From positions 62,001-126,000 of the forward strand of contig DASWDU010000005.1 of NCBI GenBank assembly GCA_036395115.1: a DNA stretch of 64,000 bases. Direction: 5' to 3'. The stretch comes from Thermoplasmata archaeon (GTDB taxonomy: Archaea > Thermoplasmatota > Thermoplasmata > RBG-16-68-12). Numbering within the stretch: position 1 is the first letter of the stretch; every line of letters begins with the position of its first letter. Below are positions 25,968-33,822 of this stretch, piece by piece. Under the pieces are notes generated by a model. The model made no database searches. It worked only from the letters and a program-made list of their open reading frames with translations, and was not told the DNA's origin. Position numbers and translations under genes: made by a program.

Positions 25968-26572
25968 GGACTCGCGCGATGTTGGTGGGGGATCTTCGAG
26001 AGGACCCCCGACCGCAGCCGACGATAGCGGTCCGAGCGGCGGCTCATCCACTCCATCGCGGCGGCGAGGGCGATTCCGAGCACGGCGCCCGCGATGACGT
26101 CGGACGGCCAGTGCACGCCGAGGTAAATCCGGCTCAGGCCGACGAGGAACGCGAAGGCGAACGCGGCTCCGCCCGCGCGCCGGCGGAACCGAGAGGCGAC
26201 GAACGTCGCCAAGGCGAACGCGCGGGATGCGTGACCGCTCGGGAACGAGGGATCGATCTCGGTGTCGCAACCGAAGCCCGCGATCCACCGGACGTTGCTC
26301 AGGACCTCGCATGGCCGCGGGCGCCCGATCGCGAACTTCAGCGCTTCGGTCACGACGATCGCGATTCCGAGGAGGACGAGGAGATCGAAGGCGGCCTCGC
26401 GATGACCCCGCCACCACAGCGGGACGACGAGGAGCGCGACGACGTACCCCGCGCCGAGGATCGTGAAGGCCACCATGGCGGCGTCCGCGATTGCGTTCGT
26501 CCCGGCGAGGTTCAGCGCGCGGAACCATCGCTCGTCCGGACCGACCGAGACGGTCGCGAGGAGAGGTTGCAC
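25964..26572 (-). CDS. PAP2-superfamily membrane phosphatase
   Basis: 202 aa, about five to six transmembrane helices. All three motifs of the phosphatidic-acid phosphatase superfamily are present: KFAIGRPRP, FPSGHAS and SRIYLGVHWPSD, with the catalytic His in motif 3 and the proton-donor His in motif 2. It likely removes phosphate from a lipid phosphate, or a polyprenyl diphosphate, at the outer face of the membrane. Which substrate is used cannot be told. The ATG at 26572 gives a short hydrophilic N-terminus before the first helix. Confidence 0.9.
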   Translation of the reverse strand: MQPLLATVSVGPDERWFRALNLAGTNAIADAAMVAFTILGAGYVVALLVVPLWWRGHREAAFDLLVLLGIAIVVTEALKFAIGRPRPCEVLSNVRWIAGFGCDTEIDPSFPSGHASRAFALATFVASRFRRRAGGAAFAFAFLVGLSRIYLGVHWPSDVIAGAVLGIALAAAMEWMSRRSDRYRRLRSGVLSKIPHQHRASP

Positions 26573-26655
26573 GCGCGCCCGGATGGTCCGTCTCCCTTAA
26601 AGCCGCGGGGCATCGGCAATCCTCAAAGGCCCGGTCCGTCTTCGCGGCCGACTTG

Positions 26656-27327
26656 ATGGACCGGACACGCGAGGTCTACGAGCGACTCCTCGAGCACTAC
26701 GGTCCGCAGGGGTGGTGGCCCGCCGACACGCCGTTCGAGGTGATCGTCGGCGCGCTCCTGATGCCGCAGACTGCATGGCGGAACGCCGAGGCGGCAATCC
26801 GGAACCTCAAGGCGGCGGGCCTCTTCGATCCGTCGACGATCGCGGGTGCGCCGATCCCGATCCTCCGGAGGCACGTGCGCGTCGCGGGCCTCTACCACAC
26901 GAAACCGGCGAGGCTGAAGGCGTTCTGCCGCCACCTCCTCGAGCGGTCCGACGGCGATCTGGACCGCTACTTCGGTCGCCCCACGGAGGTCGTGCGGGCG
27001 GACCTCCTGGCGCAAGACGGCGTCGGACCGGAGACCGCGGACTCGATCCTGCTCTATGCGGGCGGCCATCCGGTGTTCGTCGTCGACGCGTATACCGTGC
27101 GGATCGGACACCGGATCGGATGGTTCGACGCGGACGCGTACGACACGGTGCAGCGGCACTTCGAGGCCCGGCTGCCTCGCGACCTCGCGATGTACCGGGA
27201 GTACCACGCCCTCCTCGTCGCCCACGCGAAGTCCCTGTGCCGGCCGACGCCGCGATGCGGCGAATGCCCGCTCCGCACCCGATGCGAGTTCGGCCGACGA
27301 CGGGCGCGAGGACGCGCGCACGATTAA
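26656..27327 (+). CDS. Endonuclease III-like DNA glycosylase (HhH-GPD, 4Fe-4S)
   Basis: 223 aa from ATG 26656. Base-excision repair glycosylase. The HhH motif is DGVGPETADSILLYA, followed by the catalytic aspartate region VFVVDAYTVRI. The C-terminal cluster loop has Cys spacing C-x6-C-x2-C-x5-C (CRPTPRCGECPL and a final Cys), binding a 4Fe-4S cluster. The lysine of EndoIII that makes it a bifunctional lyase is not seen at the usual place in the HhH motif, so this may be a monofunctional enzyme of the archaeal EndoIII-like group. Base specificity is unknown. The upstream open frame from 26491 is antisense to PAP2 and rejected. Confidence 0.88.
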   Translation: MDRTREVYERLLEHYGPQGWWPADTPFEVIVGALLMPQTAWRNAEAAIRNLKAAGLFDPSTIAGAPIPILRRHVRVAGLYHTKPARLKAFCRHLLERSDGDLDRYFGRPTEVVRADLLAQDGVGPETADSILLYAGGHPVFVVDAYTVRIGHRIGWFDADAYDTVQRHFEARLPRDLAMYREYHALLVAHAKSLCRPTPRCGECPLRTRCEFGRRRARGRAHD

Positions 27328-27331
27328 GTAG
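27321..27331 (+). promoter_or_regulatory. Promoter element CGATTAAGTAG (copy 1)
   Basis: An 11-bp TATA-like element at the end of the glycosylase gene, in front of the STAND ATPase gene. The identical 11 bases recur at 29895-29905 before the next gene, suggesting shared basal or regulated promoters. Confidence 0.5.
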
Positions 27332-27457
27332 CGACATCGCGATACCTACACAGCGGAGGGGGCGGAGGGAGTCTCGGGAGTCACCGTCGGAGAGCGGGTA
27401 ATCGTCCACCTGTCCGGGTTCCTCCGCCACGCGGATGCGTACGAGTGCCCCGCCGAG

Positions 27458-29842
27458 ATGACCCAAGACGGGATCGCGGCGGCGCTCGCGATCAGCCGCG
27501 CGCACGTCGCATTGGAGTTGAAGCGGCTCACGTCGACGGGCAAGGTCGCTCAGCGGATGGCGCACGTGGCCAACGCCCGCTCCCGCCGCAAGGTGTACGA
27601 GCTCACACCGGCCGGGCAGGAGATCGCCCGGCGGATGCGGGAGCACGCGAAAGCGCGCGCGGTCGTCCTCCTCACGCCCGACGGACGTCGGGAAGTGGCG
27701 GGACATGAGGCGATCGAGGCGCTCCGTCGCGCCGGCCTCCGGGAGTCGGAGGCGGTCCAGCGGATCCTGTCGTCCGACGTCGTGGACCTCCCGCGTCCCG
27801 AGTCGAAGGTGGCGGCCGTCCCGAGCCGCACGTTCTTCGGCCGCGCCGCCGAGCGGCGGATCCTCGAGGATTGGCTCGCGTCCGGGCCCGCGCCGGTCGC
27901 GGTCGTGATCGGCGTCGCGGGCATCGGCAAGTCGGCCCTCGTCGCGAACGTCCTCGCAGCCGAGGCCCGGCCGACGTATCTCCGGCGGGTGTACGCCCAC
28001 GACGACGGGCACGGCGTCCTGTCGTCCCTCGCGGACTTCCTCGCGCGCCAAGGCCGGCGTCGCCTGAAGGCGGTGCTCGTCCGGCCCGCCTACGATCCGG
28101 CGGACGCGATCGCAATCCTCCGGGAAGACCTCGCGGGCACCGTCGTCGCGTTCGACGACGTGCACGCGTCCCCCGCGGCGGACGGCGTCCTGCGGTCCTT
28201 GTTCGAACGCGGCTTGGACGCGAAGATCCTCGTCGCGAGCCGCACGCAGCCGTCGTTCTACGAACGGCCCGACGTCGTGCGGGGCCGCGTCCTCGAGGTG
28301 CGACTCGAGGGGCTCGACGAACCCGCGGCCACGGAGCTGCTCGCCGCCCGAGGGGCGACGATGGATCGGGCCGACCTGGATCGCGTCGTCGCGGCGACCC
28401 ACGGCCATCCGCTCGCGCTCGAGCTGTTCGCGGCGAGCGGCCTCGATGCGGGTGCGGTCGAGACGGAACGATACGTGCTCGAGACGGTCCTCGAGGGCCT
28501 GGACGACGCCTCCGAGGCGATCTTGCGGACGTTCGCGATCCTGCGGCGGCCGGCGCGATCCCCGGAGGCGCTCGGCGCCACGGCCGCGCAACTGCGCCGA
28601 CTCGCCCGACGCGCCCTGCTCCATCACCGCGCGGACGGGTACCAGCTCCACGATCTCGTGAAGGAGTTCTTCTTGCGGCGCATGACGACGGAGAGCCGAC
28701 GGGACGCCAACGCCCGTGCCGCGGCGTACTGGACGACGCGGGACGACGGCCTCGAGGAAGCGTATCACCGGCTCGAAGCGGGCGATCCGGACGGCGCGGC
28801 GGCGCGACTTGTCGAGATCGGTCCCGCGTTCGCGGAGAGCGCCCGCGCGGGCGACCTGGAGTCCTGCCTGCTGCGGCTGCCGCGGGACGTCCGGCTCGAC
28901 GAGATCCTCGCGGAGACGCAGATGTTCCTCGGGAAGTTCGCCGACGCGCGGCGCGTGCTCGAGGGGATCGCGGCCCGCGGATCGGCGGACGCCCGCCTCC
29001 GGGCGCGCATCCAGACCGGGCGGATCGCCACGCGCCTCGGATCGTACGCGGAGGCGCGGGCCCTCCTAGAGGCCGCGGCGGCCGAGGCGTCCGCGATGGG
29101 CGCACGCGGGCTCGAGGGCGAGGCGCTCCGGTCGCTCGGCGGGGTCGAGCGGCGACTCGGCGATCTCCCGGCGGCGCTCGGTCACCTCGCAGGGGCGGCG
29201 GACCTCCTGGCCGACGGCTCGACAGAGAAGGTCCGAGCCCTCACGGAACTCGGCGCGGCGTTGATCGCGCGGGGCGATCTGGCCCGCGCACGCGACCGCC
29301 TCACGGAAGCCGCGCGCATCGTGCGCCCGGGGACGCGGGACGACGCGACGATCCAAAACAACCTCGCCATCGTGCAGAGCCGGGAGGGGGACGCCCGCGG
29401 CGCGGCGGATTCGTTCGATCGATCCGCGGACGTCGCGATGCGGACCGGCGACGTGCGGTTCGCCTCGTACGCGCTCGCGAACGCGGCGGACAACCTGCTC
29501 CGGCTCGGCGACACGGAAGGGGCGGGGGCGAAGGCGGAGCGGGCGCTCGACCTGGCGCGCACGATCGGCGACCCGGTCGCGATGTCGGCCGCGCGGGCGA
29601 ACCTCGGGCTCGTCTCCGCGAAGCGCGGGGAGTGGGCGAAGGCCGAAGAGCACCTCCTCGAGTCCGTCGAGATGATCGCGCGCCTCGACAACCCGTACTC
29701 CCTCGCGACGCGCTTCGAGGAACTCGCGCGGCTGTACGAAGCCCAGGGCCGGGCGACCGACGCGGCGCCGTGGCGGGAACGCGCAGATGGCCTCTTCGCG
29801 CAGCTCCGGGACGGGAGCCCCGCGAGGCCCGGGACTCCGTGA
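27458..29842 (+). CDS. STAND-type ATPase with N-terminal winged helix and TPR repeats
   Basis: 794 aa from ATG 27458, the first standard start. Residues 1-60 are a MarR/ArsR-like winged helix (TQDGIAAALAISRAHVALELKRLTSTGKV ... YELTPAGQ). The P-loop GVAGIGKS has its lysine at residue 158; Walker B is VVAFDDVH; a STAND-like helical domain ends in the LHDLVKEFF segment. About 400 residues of tetratricopeptide-like helix pairs follow. This is the layout of large MalT-like transcription regulators, here with the DNA-binding domain at the N-terminus. The frame is open to 27332 and the upstream codons GERVIVHLSGFLRHADAYECP look like the missing first helix of the winged helix, but no standard start codon exists there. 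Confidence 0.83.
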   Translation: MTQDGIAAALAISRAHVALELKRLTSTGKVAQRMAHVANARSRRKVYELTPAGQEIARRMREHAKARAVVLLTPDGRREVAGHEAIEALRRAGLRESEAVQRILSSDVVDLPRPESKVAAVPSRTFFGRAAERRILEDWLASGPAPVAVVIGVAGIGKSALVANVLAAEARPTYLRRVYAHDDGHGVLSSLADFLARQGRRRLKAVLVRPAYDPADAIAILREDLAGTVVAFDDVHASPAADGVLRSLFERGLDAKILVASRTQPSFYERPDVVRGRVLEVRLEGLDEPAATELLAARGATMDRADLDRVVAATHGHPLALELFAASGLDAGAVETERYVLETVLEGLDDASEAILRTFAILRRPARSPEALGATAAQLRRLARRALLHHRADGYQLHDLVKEFFLRRMTTESRRDANARAAAYWTTRDDGLEEAYHRLEAGDPDGAAARLVEIGPAFAESARAGDLESCLLRLPRDVRLDEILAETQMFLGKFADARRVLEGIAARGSADARLRARIQTGRIATRLGSYAEARALLEAAAAEASAMGARGLEGEALRSLGGVERRLGDLPAALGHLAGAADLLADGSTEKVRALTELGAALIARGDLARARDRLTEAARIVRPGTRDDATIQNNLAIVQSREGDARGAADSFDRSADVAMRTGDVRFASYALANAADNLLRLGDTEGAGAKAERALDLARTIGDPVAMSAARANLGLVSAKRGEWAKAEEHLLESVEMIARLDNPYSLATRFEELARLYEAQGRATDAAPWRERADGLFAQLRDGSPARPGTP

Positions 29843-29894
29843 CGGCGCGGCATCGCGGACGTCAAGGGCACCGTCGGACAACAAGCCGACCAAA

Positions 29895-29905
29895 CGATTA
29901 AGTAG
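29895..29905 (+). promoter_or_regulatory. Promoter element CGATTAAGTAG (copy 2)
   Basis: Identical to 27321-27331. It lies 65-75 nt before the preferred ATG 29970. An ATG at 29916 would be too close to be downstream of a start site driven by this TATA box. Confidence 0.5.
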
Positions 29906-29969
29906 GTCAGACATAATGACGCCCCGTCCGCGGGGCCTCGTCCCCGCGCGCCGATGGGATGGGACGCCG

Positions 29970-31244
29970 ATGAGGTCCGCCGCACGAGCGAGGAGCAACG
30001 CGCCTCGCGCCTTCGCCTTGGGAATCGCGATCGCGATCTTGACCGCCGCCTTCGTCCTCGCCGCGCCGACGGCCCGGTCCGAGGGCGGAATGGTCCCGGC
30101 GGACGTCCTGAGCGTCACGCTCGTCCTCGGGAAGACGTCGTACGTGAGCGGCGACAACGCGACCGCCACGGCGATCGTCTACCGGACGCCGGGCCCGGCG
30201 AACTACACATACGACTGGATGGTCCGCGACGGGTTCTTCGGCACGGTCCTCGCGACGCTTTCGAACGGCCCGTCGACGTACACGTACGCGATCCCCGCAG
30301 ACTACCAGGGCACGCTCTATTTCTGGCTCACCGTCAACGACGACACGAGCCTGTCGCAGACGACGACCGCCCACGCCGAGGTCGCGGCCGGGTACGTCGC
30401 GCTCACGCTCGATCGATCGGAGTTCAACCCGGGGGACCGGATCACGGCATACTACGGCCTTCGCTCGAACGTGATTACAAGCCCCTCGTGGACGTACACC
30501 GTGGTCGACTTCGAAGGGACGACCGTCCTGTCGGGCGCGACGAACGGCACGACGTTCTCGTACCTCACGCCGAACCCCGCGAGCCGTTGGTACACGTTCA
30601 CCGTCACGGCATCGGGGACCGGCGGGTCCGCAACGGCGTCGCTCACGACCTCCCAGGCGGGCGGGTACGTGCTGAGCATCTCCCTCGATCGCGCCTCGTA
30701 CGCGCCGGGCGACACGGTCCGCGTGCACGTCAGCCTCGCGGCGCGCGGGACCTCGAGCCTGCCCTCTCAGTTCCGCTTCGGCGCGACCCTGCTCGGCGTC
30801 GGCAGCGCGTCAGCAATCACGACGTACCAGGAAGCCTACGTCTCCCTCACCGTGCCCCGGAGCCTCAGCTCGGGGGACCTCTTGCTCATCGTCAACGAGT
30901 TGAACACAGGGGCGAGCGGCTTCGCGATGGTCCACGTCGGGGCCGGCGGCTCCTTCTGGTCCACGGACATCGGAGGCGTGCCGGCGTACGCCGTCGCGCT
31001 CTCGCTCCTCGTCATCGTCCTGCTCATCGCCGTCCTGACGATGTGGCGCCGGGCCGGTGGCGGCATGCTCGGAGCCCCGCGCGGTCCGCCGGCGCCGCCC
31101 CCGGAGGGGCCCGTCCGCGCGCCCGCGGCGTCGCCGATGACCGTGATGTGCCGCCGATGCGGCAAGCCGATCGACATCACGACGAGCAAGCGGCCGATCG
31201 AGGTCATGTGCCCGTCGTGCGGCGAGACGCAGGTCGTGGCGTGA
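29970..31244 (+). CDS. Surface protein with Ig-like domains, membrane anchor and cytoplasmic zinc ribbon
   Basis: 424 aa from ATG 29970 (an in-frame ATG at 29916 would add 18 residues). Signal peptide FALGIAIAILTAAFVLAAP. The exterior part holds three beta-sandwich domains beginning SVTLVLGKTSYVSGDNAT, ALTLDRSEFNPGDRITAY and LSISLDRASYAPGDTVRV, a macroglobulin-MG2-like pattern. A helix (AYAVALSLLVIVLLIAVL) crosses the membrane, followed by a proline-rich linker and a C-terminal zinc ribbon MCRRCGKPIDI ... VMCPSCGE inside the cell. It shares the CGATTAAGTAG promoter element with the STAND ATPase gene, so the two may be co-expressed. Confidence 0.78.
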   Translation: MRSAARARSNAPRAFALGIAIAILTAAFVLAAPTARSEGGMVPADVLSVTLVLGKTSYVSGDNATATAIVYRTPGPANYTYDWMVRDGFFGTVLATLSNGPSTYTYAIPADYQGTLYFWLTVNDDTSLSQTTTAHAEVAAGYVALTLDRSEFNPGDRITAYYGLRSNVITSPSWTYTVVDFEGTTVLSGATNGTTFSYLTPNPASRWYTFTVTASGTGGSATASLTTSQAGGYVLSISLDRASYAPGDTVRVHVSLAARGTSSLPSQFRFGATLLGVGSASAITTYQEAYVSLTVPRSLSSGDLLLIVNELNTGASGFAMVHVGAGGSFWSTDIGGVPAYAVALSLLVIVLLIAVLTMWRRAGGGMLGAPRGPPAPPPEGPVRAPAASPMTVMCRRCGKPIDITTSKRPIEVMCPSCGETQVVA

Positions 31245-31307
31245 CCGGAGCGAAGCAAGGTTCATGGCGTCGGGGCCGCATCCGTCTCCTTCTCGAGGAG
31301 AAGGACG

Positions 31308-31982
31308 ATGACGGACGAAGAGGCGCTCCTGGCGGCGGTCCAGAAGAACGATGCGACGGGGGTTCGGACGATCCTGGACCGCAATCCCCTAGTCCTGCGG
31401 ACGCGCACGCCGAACGGGACGCTCGTCCTCACGGCCGCGTTCTACGGCGCCACGGACGCGCTGAAGATCCTCCTGGAGCGTACGCCGGAGGACGCGCTGA
31501 ACCTGTACGAGGCCGCGACCGTCGGAAACGAGCGGCGGCTCAAGACGATCCTCGGGCAGTCGAGGACTCGGATCGACGACGCGACGAAGGAGGAGGGCTT
31601 CTCGCCCCTCGGCCTCGCGGCGTTCTTCGGCCACGTCGAGGCGGTGAAGGTGCTCCTGGAGAACGGCGCCGATGTGAACGCGAAGCCGCCGAGCCGTTTC
31701 CAGAACACCGCGGTCGATAGCGCGGTTTCGGGTGACCACGCCGAGGTCGTCCGCGTGCTCCTGGCCGCGGGCGCGGACCCGAACGTGCGGAGCGAGGCGA
31801 ACTACACGACGCTGCACAAGGCTGCGGCGCACGGGAACCTCGAGATCGTCCGCATGCTCCTCGATCACGGGGCGGACCCGAAGGCGACCCGCGACGGCGG
31901 GAACACGCCGCTCGACGACGCACGCGAGAAAGGCAACGCCGCCGTCGTGGAGTTCCTCGAGGCCCGCGGCGCGGAGGCCTAG
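31308..31982 (+). CDS. Ankyrin-repeat protein
   Basis: 224 aa made of about six ankyrin repeats; the clearest are GFSPLGLAAFFGHVEAVKVL, the following ENGADVNAK, HAEVVRVLLAAGADPNVR and YTTLHKAAAHGNLEIVRML followed by DHGADPKA. No signal, membrane segment or catalytic domain. Ankyrin stacks bind protein partners; the partner is unknown. A GAGGAGAAGGACG ribosome-binding sequence precedes ATG 31308. It lies alone between the zinc-ribbon surface protein and the convergent aminotransferase. A second, shorter ankyrin protein is at 59938. Confidence 0.88.
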   Translation: MTDEEALLAAVQKNDATGVRTILDRNPLVLRTRTPNGTLVLTAAFYGATDALKILLERTPEDALNLYEAATVGNERRLKTILGQSRTRIDDATKEEGFSPLGLAAFFGHVEAVKVLLENGADVNAKPPSRFQNTAVDSAVSGDHAEVVRVLLAAGADPNVRSEANYTTLHKAAAHGNLEIVRMLLDHGADPKATRDGGNTPLDDAREKGNAAVVEFLEARGAEA

Positions 31983-32022
31983 GCCCGCCGCTTATGCCCG
32001 GTTGGGCATAATGGCGCGGGCG

Positions 32023-33183
32023 TCACAGTTTCGCGAGGACCTCGCCAATCCCGCGCACGCCCTCTTGGATCGTCTCGCGCGACGCCGCATACGACAGGCG
32101 GATGTGACCTTCGCCCGCTCCGCCGAACGCCGTGCCCGGCGTCACGGCGACGGAGGCCTCCTTCAGGACGCGTTCGCACAGGGTCGCGCTGTCGACGCGC
32201 GCGTCGATCCGCGGGAACACGTAGAACGCCCCGGCCGGCCGCTCCGCCGAGAGACGGTCGATTTTCTCGAGCTCCCGCAGCACGAGATCGCGCCGCGCGC
32301 GGAACTCCGCCACCATCGCCTCGAGGGGCGCGGTCGGCCCCCGGAGGGCGGCGACGCCGGCCTTCTGCGCAAACGCCGTGGCGCACGTGATCGTGTGCTC
32401 CTGGACCTTGACGATTTCCCTGAAGAGGGGCGTCGGCGCGACGAGCCATCCGAGCCGCCAGCCCGTCATCGCGTACGTCTTCGAGAAGCCGTGCACCGTC
32501 ACCGTGCGCTCGAACATGCCGTCCAGGGACGCCGGCGAGACGTGCTCGCCCTCGTAGAGGATCTTCTCGTAGATCTCGTCGCTCACGACGATGAGGTCGT
32601 GGTCCGCTGCGAGGTCGGCGAGGGCCCGCACCGCGTCGCGCGAGTACACCGAGCCGCCGGGGTTCGACGGGGAGTTGAGCATCAGGAGGCGCGTGTGCGG
32701 CGTGATCGCCTGCGCGACCGTTTCCGCCGACGGCACGAAGCCGTCCTCGTCCGCGGCGCCCACGGGCACGGGCTTCGCCCCTGCGAGGGTGACCATCGGC
32801 CCGTACGAGACCCAGCCGGGATCCGGGATCAGCGCCTCGTCGCCGCGGTCCAGCAGGGCCATGCACGTGAGGAAGAGCGTGTGCTTCGTCGGCGCGACGA
32901 TCACGTTCTCCGCCTTCGCGGGGATCTTGTTGTCCGTTCTGGATTTCTCCGCGATCGCCTCCCGCAATTCTCGGATCCCGGGTGCTGGCGTGTACTTGGT
33001 GTAGCCGTCGTCGAGGGCCTTCTTCGCCGCCTCGATGATATGCGCGGGTGTCGGGAAGTCCGGCTCGCCGATCGCCAGCGAGACGACCTTCTCGCCGCGC
33101 GCTTTCATCTCCGTGACGAGCTCGCTGATGCGGACCGTTGGAGACGACTCGATGGAAAGGACGCGCTTCGCGAATCGGGCCAT
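32023..33183 (-). CDS. PLP-dependent aminotransferase, aspartate aminotransferase type (class I/II)
   Basis: 386 aa from ATG 33183; an ATG at 33198 would add five residues. Fold-type I features: LAIGEPDFPTP near the N-terminus, the PSNPGG substrate/cofactor loop, DLIVVSDEIYE, and the PLP lysine in HGFSKTYAMTGWRLGW. The final domain holds the YAASRE arginine that binds the substrate carboxylate. Likely transfers the amino group of aspartate or a similar amino acid to 2-oxoglutarate. A palindromic operator candidate (33227-33244) sits just upstream of the T-rich promoter region, so expression is probably regulated. Confidence 0.92.
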   Translation of the reverse strand: MARFAKRVLSIESSPTVRISELVTEMKARGEKVVSLAIGEPDFPTPAHIIEAAKKALDDGYTKYTPAPGIRELREAIAEKSRTDNKIPAKAENVIVAPTKHTLFLTCMALLDRGDEALIPDPGWVSYGPMVTLAGAKPVPVGAADEDGFVPSAETVAQAITPHTRLLMLNSPSNPGGSVYSRDAVRALADLAADHDLIVVSDEIYEKILYEGEHVSPASLDGMFERTVTVHGFSKTYAMTGWRLGWLVAPTPLFREIVKVQEHTITCATAFAQKAGVAALRGPTAPLEAMVAEFRARRDLVLRELEKIDRLSAERPAGAFYVFPRIDARVDSATLCERVLKEASVAVTPGTAFGGAGEGHIRLSYAASRETIQEGVRGIGEVLAKL

Positions 33184-33226
33184 GCATGAAGGCAACATGG
33201 AGGACTAGAAAAGGGTTCACCCAGGG

Positions 33227-33244
33227 TATGAGTAATTGCTCATA
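33227..33244. promoter_or_regulatory. Palindromic operator candidate, site 1
   Basis: TATGAGTAATTGCTCATA: 6-bp inverted arms TATGAG/CTCATA around an A/T-rich hexamer. It is about 45 bp upstream of the aminotransferase start, just behind its TATA-like TTTTCTA. Confidence 0.65.
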
Positions 33245-33306
33245 CGGGCGGAGCGCCACGCCGGGCCGCGGTCCGCTGCCGTTTGCCGAAAGCGACATGT
33301 GGTGAT

Positions 33307-33324
33307 TATGAGTAGTTACTCATA
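33307..33324. promoter_or_regulatory. Palindromic operator candidate, site 2
   Basis: TATGAGTAGTTACTCATA. Exactly the same arms as site 1 and 80 bp away from it, so the two could be bound on one face of the DNA or by a looping dimer pair. Confidence 0.6.
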
Positions 33325-33359
33325 CAGACGCAACCGACCTCTTCGGTGGGAGCTCCCGT

Positions 33360-33734
33360 TTATCCGTCGGGGGCTGAGGCGTGCCTCCGAACGGGATCGT
33401 ATCCCAGCGACGCGAAAATCGTCTCTCCCAAGGAGGCGTTCGTCGTCACATGCTCGACGCCTTGGGCTCGGAGGAATCCGCGGAGGTCCTCGAGCCTCTC
33501 GGGGATTACGAATAGCACGGATTGGCCGAGATAGCGGACGCCTTCCCGCTCGACAAAGCCCGGGTACCCATATTTCCTTCCACTCTTCTCGAGGACGTAA
33601 CCGAAGACGAATCGGTGAAGGCGCGCACAGAGCGAGCGGTCACGGCTGTCGACGTCCCAAGTCACGATGAACCCGGTCTGGCGAACGCCTTTCTGCCTAC
33701 GAGCTCTCCTTACCGACGCGGATCTTCGGGCCAT
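33360..33734 (-). CDS. Stand-alone Cas2-like small protein
   Basis: 124 aa from ATG 33734. After a basic N-terminus comes FIVTWDVDSRDRSLCARLHR, matching the first strand and helix of the Cas2/VapD ferredoxin-like fold with its conserved Asp after beta-1, then VRYLGQSVLFVIPERLEDLRG, similar to the later beta-alpha part. There is no CRISPR array or other cas gene here. Possible roles are a VapD-like endoribonuclease or toxin; the sequence alone does not prove either. The 18-bp palindrome (site 3) ends 2 bp upstream of its start codon, over the predicted transcription start, which suggests tight repression. Confidence 0.7.
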   Translation of the reverse strand: MARRSASVRRARRQKGVRQTGFIVTWDVDSRDRSLCARLHRFVFGYVLEKSGRKYGYPGFVEREGVRYLGQSVLFVIPERLEDLRGFLRAQGVEHVTTNASLGETIFASLGYDPVRRHASAPDG

Positions 33735-33736
33735 GG

Positions 33737-33754
33737 TATGACCAATTGCTCATA
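33737..33754. promoter_or_regulatory. Palindromic operator candidate, site 3
   Basis: TATGACCAATTGCTCATA, one mismatch in the left arm relative to sites 1 and 2. It lies directly before the Cas2-like start codon (33734). A TATA-like CTTATT (minus strand, about 33772-33767) places transcription start inside this site. Confidence 0.65.
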
Positions 33755-33822
33755 CCCGGAGAGGAATAAGTAGGCGGACTGGGGAGAGGGCAGTGAACGT
33801 GAATGCCTTCGGGACGACAGAT

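Noticed and set aside
25440-26528. Upstream continuation of the kelch protein frame
   Set aside because: It runs antisense through the roadblock and PAP2 genes, has no signal peptide and is Arg/Pro-rich like other GC-rich shadow frames.
33236-33670. Plus-strand frame across the Cas2-like gene
   Set aside because: Ser/Arg-rich shadow with no recognisable motif; the minus-strand protein has a convincing fold pattern.
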